DNA from: Campylobacteraceae bacterium | Lineage (GTDB): Bacteria > Campylobacterota > Campylobacteria > Campylobacterales > Sulfurovaceae | DNA length: 5,698 bases | Reading direction: 5' to 3' | NCBI GenBank assembly: GCA_027002665.1 | Contig: JALWZK010000180.1 | Location: forward strand, 1 to 5,698 | Shown: positions 1-5,698 of the stretch, piece by piece | Layout of the letters: each line of letters opens with the position of its first letter | Position numbering within the stretch: position 1 is the stretch's first letter | Notes under the pieces: generated by a model | Database searches by the model: none | What the model was told of the DNA's origin: nothing | What the model saw: the letters and a program-made list of their open reading frames with translations, nothing else | Position numbers and translations under genes: made by a program

Positions 1-803
1 ATTCTCTTATCATTCATAATATATCTAAATGTATCCCATCCAAGTTCGCCTTGACCTAATGAGTGGTGTCTATCGACTCTACTTCCAAGTTTTGCCTTTG
101 AGTCATTAATGTGCATACCTGATAGATATTTAAATCCTACAACTCTATCAAACTCACTCATACTCTTCTCATAAGCCTCTTTTGTGCGTAAATCATACCC
201 TGCACTAAATGTGTGGCATGTATCCAGACATACTCCCACTCTGCTCTTATCCTCTATCTTATCTATAAGATATGCTATATGTTCAAATCTATATCCCAGA
301 TTTGTCCCCTGCCCTGCTGTATTCTCTATAACTAATTTTACATTTGTATCTTTTGTAGCCTCGATAGCCATATTGAGAGAGATTGAGATGAGGTCAAGTG
401 CTTTTAACTCTGCGTCCATAATCTTTCTATGATAGTTTTGGTCTCTCTTTGATACTTTAACCAAGTGGCTACCGGGGTGAAAATTTAGAAGCTCTAAACC
501 TAACTCTTCACATCTTCTTATCTCGTCAATAAAGGCATCTCTTGACTTTTGTAGTTTTTCTCTATCTGGACTTCCAAGATTAATAAGATAGCTATCGTGT
601 GGGAGTATATATTTGGGTGATATGGCCGATTTCTCTAAATTCTCTTTAAATTTATCTATAATCTTTTGAGTAAACGGTTTTGCTACCCACTGTCTCTGAT
701 TTTTAGTAAATAGAGCAAACGCCTTTGCTCCAATCTTCATTGCATTTAATGGAGCATTAAATACTCCTCCTGTTGTGCTAACATGAGCTCCTACAAATTT
801 CAT
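1..803 (-). CDS. nfo: Endonuclease IV (AP endonuclease), C-terminus cut off by window edge
   Basis: Probable zinc-dependent apurinic/apyrimidinic endonuclease of base-excision repair, which cleaves the backbone 5' of abasic sites and acts in the cytoplasm. 267 residues are visible and the frame runs off the left edge. It begins [10 protein letters not shown], and the metal ligands of the TIM-barrel family can be read: His69 ([11 protein letters not shown]), His109 (NFHPGSHL), Glu160 (VIENTAGQG), Asp194 and His197 ([13 protein letters not shown]), His231 (GMHINDSK), Asp244 and His246 (DRHHSLGQG). The last expected ligand, equivalent to E. coli Glu261, lies past the edge, so roughly 15-30 residues are missing. 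All ligands after His109 are shifted by +15 relative to my recollection of the E. coli protein, which points to a 14-15 residue insertion around residues 118-138. The start codon overlaps the stop of the upstream lipoprotein gene (ATGA), so translation is probably coupled. Identification is very secure. Confidence 0.97.
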   Translation of the reverse strand, partial: MKFVGAHVSTTGGVFNAPLNAMKIGAKAFALFTKNQRQWVAKPFTQKIIDKFKENLEKSAISPKYILPHDSYLINLGSPDREKLQKSRDAFIDEIRRCEELGLELLNFHPGSHLVKVSKRDQNYHRKIMDAELKALDLISISLNMAIEATKDTNVKLVIENTAGQGTNLGYRFEHIAYLIDKIEDKSRVGVCLDTCHTFSAGYDLRTKEAYEKSMSEFDRVVGFKYLSGMHINDSKAKLGSRVDRHHSLGQGELGWDTFRYIMNDKR

Positions 804-1288
804 ATCACTCTTACCTCAATCTTTATATGATTTCTAATATCATGGAATATCTTATTATCTCCATTAACTTTATATTTTATACTATATTTACCCTTTTTTT
901 CTATATTTTGAGTAAATCCATTACTCTCCTTTTTTAGATTTTTGCCTTTAAATATAGGTTTCCCACGAAAAATATTCTCCAGAAGAGTATCGGGATAGGA
1001 GGCTATTAACATCTCCCTATTAAAATCTCTCTTCTCCATACACTTAAGGGTAGATAGACATATATTCATACCATTTATAGTCAATCTCATTATGGGTTGT
1101 CCCATCTGATAAATCTCTACTTTTGTAAAAGAGTCACCTCTATATATAAATCCCATATCAGCATATTTTATCTTTGGAGTCTTTAATATTATAAAAGCAC
1201 TCTCTTGATTTTTCTCTTGCACAATATTTTTACCACTACAACCACCTACTAATAGTATTGTAATGGTTAATATTATCTTTCTCAACAT
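800..1288 (-). CDS. Small putative lipoprotein, unrecognised, upstream of and overlapping nfo
   Basis: I do not recognise a characterised family. With the chosen start the product has 162 residues. It has a short basic N-terminus (MLRK), a hydrophobic stretch and the lipobox VGGC with lipidation Cys17, followed by a polar linker, so it should be a membrane-anchored lipoprotein facing the periplasm. After this it has a beta-rich character, with two close cysteines (Cys77 and Cys83, motif CLSTLKC) that could form a disulfide in the periplasm, and a lysine-rich C-terminal half. An upstream in-frame ATG at 1322-1324 would add 12 residues, but it puts charged residues ahead of the signal and has no ribosome-binding site. 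The ATG at 1286-1288 has AAGGA ten bases upstream and lies downstream of a plausible -10 box. The stop overlaps the nfo start by four bases. The link with DNA repair is positional only. The gene looks genuine; its function is unknown. Confidence 0.85.
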   Translation of the reverse strand: MLRKIILTITILLVGGCSGKNIVQEKNQESAFIILKTPKIKYADMGFIYRGDSFTKVEIYQMGQPIMRLTINGMNICLSTLKCMEKRDFNREMLIASYPDTLLENIFRGKPIFKGKNLKKESNGFTQNIEKKGKYSIKYKVNGDNKIFHDIRNHIKIEVRVI

Positions 1289-1314
1289 ATCTTTGAAATC
1301 CTTTTTTTGTAGAA

Positions 1315-1323
1315 AGTATATCA
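1315..1323 (-). promoter_or_regulatory. Putative extended -10 promoter for the lipoprotein-nfo operon
   Basis: The minus strand reads TGATATACT, a TGn extension followed by a TATACT -10 hexamer. This would start transcription near 1308 and give a leader of about 20 bases that includes the AAGGA at 1299-1303. No convincing -35 is seen at normal spacing; TTAGAC lies 15 bases upstream of the hexamer. In DNA this AT-rich such boxes arise by chance, so the call is tentative. Confidence 0.4.
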
Positions 1324-1383
1324 TAAAATAGATTTGTCTAATTTTTATACAAGAATAGATAATATTTTCGTTTATGAAATGGC

Positions 1384-1389
1384 TATAAT
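1384..1389 (+). promoter_or_regulatory. Putative -10 box of the amt-glnK promoter
   Basis: A perfect TATAAT lies 29 bases upstream of the amt start codon. The upstream sequence has T/A-rich runs (for example around 1361-1373) but no TTGACA-like -35, a pattern typical of campylobacterial sigma-70 promoters. Transcription would start near 1396, leaving a short leader with the AAAGGAG ribosome-binding site at 1405-1411. No sigma-54 type GG/GC (-24/-12) motif is visible in the 130-bp divergent region. Confidence 0.55.
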
Positions 1390-1418
1390 ATGAAAAATAA
1401 AACTAAAGGAGTAAATTT

Positions 1419-2735
1419 ATGAGAGATAAATTTATACTGCTCTTAACGGTCTTGGCTTTTCCCGCTTTTGCATTCGCCACGGGTAAAATAGATACAGGTG
1501 ATACAGCGTGGATGATGGTCTCAACTGCATTTGTATTACTTATGACTCCAGCAGGTCTTGCACTATTCTATGCGGGTATGACACGAAGTAAAAATGCACT
1601 AAATACATTCTCTATGGTTGTAGGTGCATTCGTCTTAGCATTTGTTGTTTGGGTTTTTATAGGTTATTCTATTGGATTTGGAACAAACGAAAATCCAATT
1701 CTTCAAAAGATATTTGGTGGATTTCAAAATATTATGCTCAGTGGAATTAACTGGACAGATTTAGCACCATCTTCACCGGGTAACTATCCTGCTTATGTAT
1801 TTATTGCATTTCAAGGCACATTTGCTGCTATTACTGTAGCAATAGCTTCTGGTTCTGTAATTGGACGAATGAAGTTCTCAACATGGATGGTTATTGTAGC
1901 TCTATGGGGAGTTTTGGTCTATGCTCCAATTGTTCATATGGTATGGGGTAGTGGTTTTCTATTTGATGCAGGTGCTTTAGACTTTGCAGGTGGAACAGTT
2001 GTTCATATGAATGGTGGTTTGGCTGGTCTTGTTCTTGCTATTTTAGTAGGGAAAAGAACAGGTTATAATAAAATGCCAATGAAACCATTTTCTATAATCT
2101 TAACTGCTGTTGGAGCATCTCTTCTATGGTTCGGTTGGAATGGATTTAATGGTGGTTCTGCATTTGGTGCAAATGCTATTGCGGGTCTTGCTGTGCTTAC
2201 AACAACTGTTGCTACGGCTGGTGCTGGGGTAACATGGATGTTGATTGAGTGGTTTGTTTATAAAAAACCTACCCTGCTTGGAATTGCTTCCGGTATTATC
2301 GCTGGTCTGGTTGCAATTACTCCTGCGGCTGGATTTGTAGGTATTGGTGGTGCATTTATCATCGGAATTGTAGGTTCACTGATTGGATTCTTTGGTGTTG
2401 TTAAACTTAAAGCAATATTTGGTTATGATGATTCTTTAGATGCTTTTGGTATCCACTTCTTATCAGGTCTCTGGGGTGCTCTCGCTACTGCATTTTTTGC
2501 ACTTAATGATAAAGCACTACTTTGGGATGGACCACTAAAAGCATCTAACGATAGATTGGGACAATTTATGGTTCAATTAGAATCAGTAGTTGTCGTTGGT
2601 ATTTGGACACTTGTTGGGACAATTATTGTCTATTATATCGCATCTGCACTCACAGGTGGAAGTAGAGTTGATGAAGAGAGTGAAGAGATTGGTCTTGACG
2701 AATCACTTCATGGAGAAAAAGGAATGAACCTATAA
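1419..2735 (+). CDS. amt: Ammonium transporter, Amt/AmtB family
   Basis: Inner-membrane ammonium channel of the Amt/MEP/Rh family that takes up ammonium as a trimer. It has 438 residues, normal for bacterial Amt. Residues 1-20 form a cleavable signal peptide (cleavage likely after AFA20), followed by about 11 hydrophobic membrane segments. Every key E. coli AmtB residue is found at a constant +28 offset from the mature numbering: Phe131 and Phe135 (AFQGTFA), Trp176 (HMVWG), Asp188 (LDFAGGTVVH), the twin histidines His196 and His346 (FGIHFLSG), and Phe243 and Ser247 (NGFNGGSA). The cytoplasmic tail ends with the conserved GLDESLHGEKG region, the part that engages PII. A strong AAAGGAG site precedes the start. 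The PII gene follows 47 bases downstream of the stop with no terminator between, so the two are very likely one operon. Nothing suggests loss of function. Confidence 0.97.
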   Translation: MRDKFILLLTVLAFPAFAFATGKIDTGDTAWMMVSTAFVLLMTPAGLALFYAGMTRSKNALNTFSMVVGAFVLAFVVWVFIGYSIGFGTNENPILQKIFGGFQNIMLSGINWTDLAPSSPGNYPAYVFIAFQGTFAAITVAIASGSVIGRMKFSTWMVIVALWGVLVYAPIVHMVWGSGFLFDAGALDFAGGTVVHMNGGLAGLVLAILVGKRTGYNKMPMKPFSIILTAVGASLLWFGWNGFNGGSAFGANAIAGLAVLTTTVATAGAGVTWMLIEWFVYKKPTLLGIASGIIAGLVAITPAAGFVGIGGAFIIGIVGSLIGFFGVVKLKAIFGYDDSLDAFGIHFLSGLWGALATAFFALNDKALLWDGPLKASNDRLGQFMVQLESVVVVGIWTLVGTIIVYYIASALTGGSRVDEESEEIGLDESLHGEKGMNL

Positions 2736-2752
2736 AGGTTTATTCTTATTAA

Positions 2753-3124
<372 letters not shown>

Positions 3125-3149
3125 TAGGAACATTAAATGTTCCTATTTT
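3125..3149 (+). terminator. Putative Rho-independent terminator after amt-glnK
   Basis: Immediately after the PII stop codon a perfect 9-bp stem (TAGGAACAT / ATGTTCCTA) with a TAA loop is followed by TTTT. The stem has only three G-C pairs and the T tract is short, so it is a modest terminator. It reaches into the stop codon (3148-3150) of the convergent gene. For transcription from the opposite direction there is no T tract after the stem. Confidence 0.6.
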
Positions 3150-3984
3150 AATAGATTGGATTGGCATAAGTCTCCACTCTCTTTAACCACCCCTTTAAAA
3201 AGTGTTTCTCTGAAGGATTATTTTTAACTCTCTGTTTTAAAACAATCTTAGCCGCCTCTGCAAACTCTTTTAGTGCCTGTGGACCCTTTTTAACCGGTCG
3301 CATAGTTTGAAGAACCTGAAGTAATCCCCAACCTTGATTATTATACTTCTCTGTCTCCTTTATACCTTTACCCTTAAAGTTGATGTAATCGATTAGAGGA
3401 TACCAGCCTCCATGTGTATTTGCAACCGCATTATAGTTCTGTTTAATATACTCAGCCTTATCTTTTGGAACATATTTTACAATCTCTGGAATTGAATCGA
3501 CCACTCTATCAAAGAAAAATTTTGTCTGGAGTGCTTTCGTATTGATGATAATATTTTCCAACTGTTTAAATCTCTTATCGTGTTTTCTTGCCCACTCAAA
3601 CTCTTTCTTATTTTTCCACGGACACCCTTTATCCTTCTGCTCCTTAAGCCAATCTGGAATATCCACTTTATTATCTATATAATACTGTATCATATCCGGA
3701 AAGGTCTGGTCAAATTTTTGTGGTTCATCTTTTGGATACCATATAAAGTGTCCATACCCTATGGATGCAAAATTTTCATTCGGTGACCAATACATTAAAT
3801 ATTTTGGGTTACCGCCCGTCTCATTCTTATATATCTGGTCGGCAATTCTATTTAGCTCATACGGTGTAAGTTCTGGTCTTGTGATATTCTGTTCTCGATA
3901 TACATCTTTTTTTACATTCTGTGTACATCCACTAAATAGTAGCAGTGAAGTAACGATGACTATAGAGAATTTTAGAAGTCTCAT
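3148..3984 (-). CDS. Lysozyme-like outer-membrane lipoprotein, uncharacterised family
   Basis: The 278-residue product has a lipoprotein signal (MRLLKFSIVIVTSLLLFSGC, lipobox FSGC, Cys20), so it should be anchored in a membrane facing the periplasm. The body carries the pattern KNETGG with Glu55, then FASIGYGHFIWYP (residues 72-84), later GGWYPLIDYINFKGKG (192-207) and NNQGWGLLQVL (215-225). The early Glu followed about 20 residues on by G-[IY]-G-H recalls phage T4-type lysozymes, where the Glu is catalytic, and I recall the GHFIWYP and GWGLLQVL blocks from hypothetical proteins of many Gram-negative bacteria. A peptidoglycan-cleaving role is therefore a reasonable inference, not proven. An in-frame ATG at 4030-4032 would add 16 residues, but it falls at the edge of the -10 box, upstream of the expected transcription start. 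The ATG at 3982-3984 has AGGAG five bases upstream. It is convergent with glnK and probably transcribed alone. Confidence 0.85.
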   Translation of the reverse strand: MRLLKFSIVIVTSLLLFSGCTQNVKKDVYREQNITRPELTPYELNRIADQIYKNETGGNPKYLMYWSPNENFASIGYGHFIWYPKDEPQKFDQTFPDMIQYYIDNKVDIPDWLKEQKDKGCPWKNKKEFEWARKHDKRFKQLENIIINTKALQTKFFFDRVVDSIPEIVKYVPKDKAEYIKQNYNAVANTHGGWYPLIDYINFKGKGIKETEKYNNQGWGLLQVLQTMRPVKKGPQALKEFAEAAKIVLKQRVKNNPSEKHFLKGWLKRVETYANPIY

Positions 3985-3989
3985 TATAT

Positions 3990-3994
3990 CTCCT
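3990..3994 (-). promoter_or_regulatory. Ribosome-binding site deciding the lysozyme-like lipoprotein start
   Basis: AGGAG within an AAAAAAGGAGA run lies five bases ahead of the ATG at 3982-3984. The longer in-frame start at 4030-4032 has no comparable site. Confidence 0.75.
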
Positions 3995-4022
3995 TTTTTA
4001 AAAAATATATAAATAACATAAG

Positions 4023-4090
4023 TTATCTTCATGATTATACAGAAAAAATATTAAACTGTAAACCTCTCTTAATCTAATCAATGAAGATAA
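4023..4090. repeat. Imperfect inverted repeat flanking the lysozyme-gene promoter
   Basis: TTATCTTCATGATTA (4023-4037) is the reverse complement of TAATCAATGAAGATAA (4075-4090) apart from one extra A in the right arm. The arms are 37 bases apart. The promoter -35 lies between them and the left arm covers most of the -10 and the presumed transcription start. It could be a pair of operator half-sites or an RNA stem in read-through transcripts; the sequence does not decide. Confidence 0.6.
4034..4062 (-). promoter_or_regulatory. Strong sigma-70-type promoter for the lysozyme-like gene
   Basis: On the minus strand TTTACA (4057-4062; five of six bases match TTGACA) is separated by exactly 17 bases from a perfect TATAAT (4034-4039). 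The start of transcription is expected near 4027, giving a leader of about 43 bases. This is the best promoter in the window and implies that the gene is expressed independently of the upstream DUF302 operon. Confidence 0.75.
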
Positions 4091-4095
4091 AGTAT

Positions 4096-4143
4096 GTATG
4101 ACAAAAGTTTACTCTGTAGCACTCTTTAAAATTTTTGTCATAC
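4096..4143. repeat. 11-bp perfect inverted repeat over the 3' end of the DUF302 gene
   Basis: GTATGACAAAA (4096-4106) and TTTTGTCATAC (4133-4143) are exact reverse complements separated by 26 bases that contain the DUF302 stop codon (4109-4111). In the minus-strand mRNA this would be an A/U-rich stem-loop at the end of the coding region. There is no clear T run right after it, so it is not a classic terminator; it might mark or protect the mRNA 3' end. Confidence 0.45.
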
Positions 4144-5041
4144 GAGTTTGAGCATCTTTTAAAACTTTAATATCTTTTTTATCGCTAAGAGCCATTGAAC
4201 TTATCCAGTTATATACAGATGGAAAACCAATATTCATAATATTTTCACCTTTTTTCTTCTCTAAATATAGAGAACATGGAGCAAATGCACCAGCTTCAGG
4301 GTGATTTTTAGCAATAGTATATATTACAGGTAATTTACATATTGAATACACTTCATAGAAGTCATAAGCTGTATAGTTAGCATCATCAAAATCGTCTCCT
4401 ATATTATTGTGTCCTGCAATAATAAACCCATTTGCTACCAACTCTCCTTCAAATGCCATTTTAAAATCTTCCAACTCTTCTTCCCACTCATCTTTATCCA
4501 TCTCCATAGAGAAGTTTGTAACAAGTTTACCTTCCGGTTTCTGTATATTATAAGAGGGTTTTACAAGGTTAGCTTTTGGCATACTCTCTTTAATGGTATC
4601 TATCACCAATTTATGTAATCTCTCTAAAGTTTTATCATTACCTTTAATATTCATAATTTTTGCTATAGCCTTAGCTGATAATATTGCAACGGAGATAGTA
4701 TCAGAACCCTTTTTACTATATATGCTCATACTCATAGGTGCAAATAGTCCCACATTTGGATACTTTTTAGCCAGCTCCAACACAATATCTTTTTTATAGA
4801 ATGTAAATAGATTATATGTTTGAAAATCAGACTCTTTAAACTGTTTGACAAATGGACCATTCATATCTCTATTTGCGGATATAAAAAATCCAGCCTTTTT
4901 AAATGCCTCTTCTATAGTTTTTGGAGTAATCTTTCCATCTCTATTTTTAGATGCAAATATCTCTATATCTGCCGTTGGTTTTGCTATAGTAGCTGAAACT
5001 ACTAAACAGACTACTATCAGACTCTTAATTAATTTTTTCAT
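4109..5041 (-). CDS. Secreted protein with two DUF302 domains
   Basis: The 310-residue product begins with a Sec-type signal peptide (MKKLIKS, then a hydrophobic core, likely cleaved after SATIA20), so it is probably periplasmic. Two related DUF302-type units follow. Unit 1, about residues 40-135, contains YNLFTFY, KKYPNVGLFAPMSMSIYSKKG. Unit 2, about 185-285, contains YDFYEVYSICK, KNHPEAGAFAPCSLYLEKKKG and GFPSVYNW. A long linker (about 135-185) joins them. Cys235 and Cys256 occur only in unit 2; unit 1 has no cysteine. DUF302 has no firmly established biochemical role that I can name. The gene lies 20 bases after the dsrE-like gene, with AAAGGA five bases before its ATG, and is the last gene of an operon with a DsrE and a thioredoxin-fold protein. 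This suggests a redox or sulfur-related periplasmic task, by context only. Family assignment comes from motif recall, not a search. Confidence 0.85.
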   Translation of the reverse strand: MKKLIKSLIVVCLVVSATIAKPTADIEIFASKNRDGKITPKTIEEAFKKAGFFISANRDMNGPFVKQFKESDFQTYNLFTFYKKDIVLELAKKYPNVGLFAPMSMSIYSKKGSDTISVAILSAKAIAKIMNIKGNDKTLERLHKLVIDTIKESMPKANLVKPSYNIQKPEGKLVTNFSMEMDKDEWEEELEDFKMAFEGELVANGFIIAGHNNIGDDFDDANYTAYDFYEVYSICKLPVIYTIAKNHPEAGAFAPCSLYLEKKKGENIMNIGFPSVYNWISSMALSDKKDIKVLKDAQTRMTKILKSATE

Positions 5042-5061
5042 ACTTATCCTTTAAATTTTTT

Positions 5062-5499
5062 TTACGGACGGATATATATATATCCTCTAAGTTGTCTCTC
5101 TATAAGTTCAACAATTCCTGCTGTAACCACCTCTACACCATCAATCAAATCATCTTTTTTAATCTTAAGAGTTTTCATTGTATTTCCACACGCTATAAAC
5201 TCAACATCATAAGTCATAAGTGATTTAACCCTTTTTTTTATATAGTTATCCCCATTTTTTAGAAGTGCCTTAATGCCTTGTGAATATGCAACGATAACCA
5301 CCTCTGTCTTATCAACGCCATAGAATTTAATCACATTATTGGTTGAACCCAATATATGGTTTATCTCTTTTTTATTCCATCTTGTAATAGGAAAGACAAA
5401 CTTTCTTGGGTGTTCCAGAGATGGTTTTGGACTAGCAAACTCTGTCTCAGCATATATGTTAGTAATAAATAGAGTTAAGATAATTAAAAAAAATCTCAT
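5062..5499 (-). CDS. Secreted DsrE-family protein
   Basis: The 145-residue product has a short signal peptide (MRFFLIILTLFITNIYA, likely cleaved after Ala17), so it should act in the periplasm. The mature part fits the DsrE/YchN-like alpha/beta fold: a first strand near PRKFVFPIT (31-39), a helix with HILGSTNNVIKFYG, the strand VVIVAYSQGIKALL (67-80), then VEFIACGNTMKTL (99-111) with Cys104 and a C-terminal DGVEVVTAGIVELIERQLRGYIYIRP pattern. Cys104, the only cysteine, sits where sulfur-carrying DsrE proteins have their reactive cysteine, so a role as a sulfur or thiol carrier is possible. The start overlaps the stop of the upstream thioredoxin-fold gene (ATGA) and has GGGAG eight bases upstream, inside that gene; translation is probably coupled. 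The DUF302 gene follows after 20 bases. The family call is firm, the substrate unknown. Confidence 0.88.
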   Translation of the reverse strand: MRFFLIILTLFITNIYAETEFASPKPSLEHPRKFVFPITRWNKKEINHILGSTNNVIKFYGVDKTEVVIVAYSQGIKALLKNGDNYIKKRVKSLMTYDVEFIACGNTMKTLKIKKDDLIDGVEVVTAGIVELIERQLRGYIYIRP

Positions 5500-5698
5500 T
5501 TTTTTATCTCCCTTTTTAATTTAGACTTCCTTTTGATATATTTTAAAAGGGATATAAAATCATCTCTCTTCCACGCTCCACGAATTAGATAAAAGATTAC
5601 GCCATTCTCTTTAACAAAAGCAAAAGTTGGGGTCATACCCTTTTCTAATCCTAATGGTAACTCATCTCTATTGACATCTAATTTAACCAATATAAAAT
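5496..5698 (-). CDS. Thioredoxin-fold protein, 3' part only (start outside window)
   Basis: The last 66 residues of a gene that enters from the right edge. The visible part fits the second half of a thioredoxin fold: strand FILVKLDVNRD, the loop GLEKGMTPTFAFV with the hallmark Thr22-Pro23 (cis-proline; numbering within the fragment), strand ENGVIFYLIRG, and a C-terminal helix DDFISLLKYIKR ending in a lysine-rich tail. The CXXC active site and any signal peptide would lie upstream, so reductase activity and location cannot be judged. A TTG at 5688-5690 could be read as a start, but the frame continues open to the edge and the strand it interrupts belongs to the fold, so it is an internal leucine. 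The stop overlaps the start of the dsrE-like gene, making this the upstream member of the same operon. By analogy it may be a SoxW- or TlpA-like periplasmic thioredoxin; this is a guess. Confidence 0.8.
   Translation of the reverse strand, partial: FILVKLDVNRDELPLGLEKGMTPTFAFVKENGVIFYLIRGAWKRDDFISLLKYIKRKSKLKREIKK

Noticed and set aside
184..432. Plus-strand open frame of 82 codons
   Set aside because: It lies wholly antisense inside the well-supported nfo gene, has no ribosome-binding site of note and no recognisable protein features.
1321..1377. TCATAAA (1321-1327) and TTTATGA (1371-1377) as an operator dyad between the divergent genes
   Set aside because: Only seven A/T-rich bases per arm, 43 bases apart; such pairs are expected by chance at this base composition.
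3580..4012. Two plus-strand open frames (3580-3786 and 3761-4012)
   Set aside because: Both are antisense to the lysozyme-like lipoprotein gene, and their hydrophobic content merely reflects the complement of a lysine- and glutamate-rich coding strand.
3985..4032. 16-residue N-terminal extension of the lysozyme-like lipoprotein
   Set aside because: The upstream ATG lies at the edge of the -10 box, upstream of the expected transcription start; the later ATG has the ribosome-binding site and gives a normal lipoprotein signal.
4409..5054. Three plus-strand open frames (4409-4618, 4593-4799, 4845-5054)
   Set aside because: All are antisense to the DUF302 gene and overlap one another or lack initiation signals; they are shadows of A/T-rich coding sequence.
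5071..5083. TA-repeat run (TATATATATA)
   Set aside because: It is coding sequence for the C-terminal GYIYIRP of the DsrE-like protein; short low complexity, no sign of a functional repeat.
5339..5524. Plus-strand open frame of 61 codons
   Set aside because: Antisense across the dsrE-like start and the thioredoxin 3' end, with no supporting signal.
5496..5690. A complete 64-residue protein starting at TTG (5688-5690)
   Set aside because: The frame stays open to the window edge and the residues before the TTG continue a thioredoxin beta strand, so this is the tail of a longer gene.

Overview
The window is AT-rich and densely packed with genes. It looks like a chromosomal segment from a Campylobacterota (Epsilonproteobacteria) bacterium, possibly a free-living sulfur- or hydrogen-oxidising lineage. 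That placement rests on the A/T-biased codon use, promoters with a good TATAAT box but often a poor -35, the close resemblance of the endonuclease IV to campylobacterial versions as I remember them, and the periplasmic DsrE/DUF302 gene pair. No genus can be fixed from this sequence, and I see no insertion sequence, CRISPR array, tRNA or rRNA.

Layout from left to right: (1) A minus-strand pair, an unrecognised small lipoprotein (800-1288) followed by the DNA repair enzyme endonuclease IV, nfo (1-803, C-terminus cut off by the window edge). The two genes overlap by four bases (ATGA), which implies co-transcription and translational coupling. (2) A 130-bp divergent promoter region. (3) A plus-strand nitrogen pair, the ammonium transporter amt (1419-2735) and its PII regulator glnK/glnB (2783-3124), ending in a short hairpin. 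(4) A convergent minus-strand gene for a lysozyme-like outer-membrane lipoprotein (3148-3984), with its own strong sigma-70-type promoter and an inverted repeat flanking that promoter. (5) A minus-strand operon running in from the right edge: the 3' part of a thioredoxin-fold gene (5496-5698), a secreted DsrE-family protein (5062-5499) and a secreted protein with two DUF302 domains (4109-5041).

How they work together: Amt and GlnK form the well-known ammonium-uptake and gating module, in which PII plugs the transporter when nitrogen is plentiful. The thioredoxin-DsrE-DUF302x2 set is the most interesting part. At least two of the three products carry export signals, and the family combination suggests a periplasmic thiol or sulfur-handling system, though this is inferred from family and context only. 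The lysozyme-like lipoprotein probably acts on peptidoglycan. It is a recognisable but, to my knowledge, uncharacterised family.
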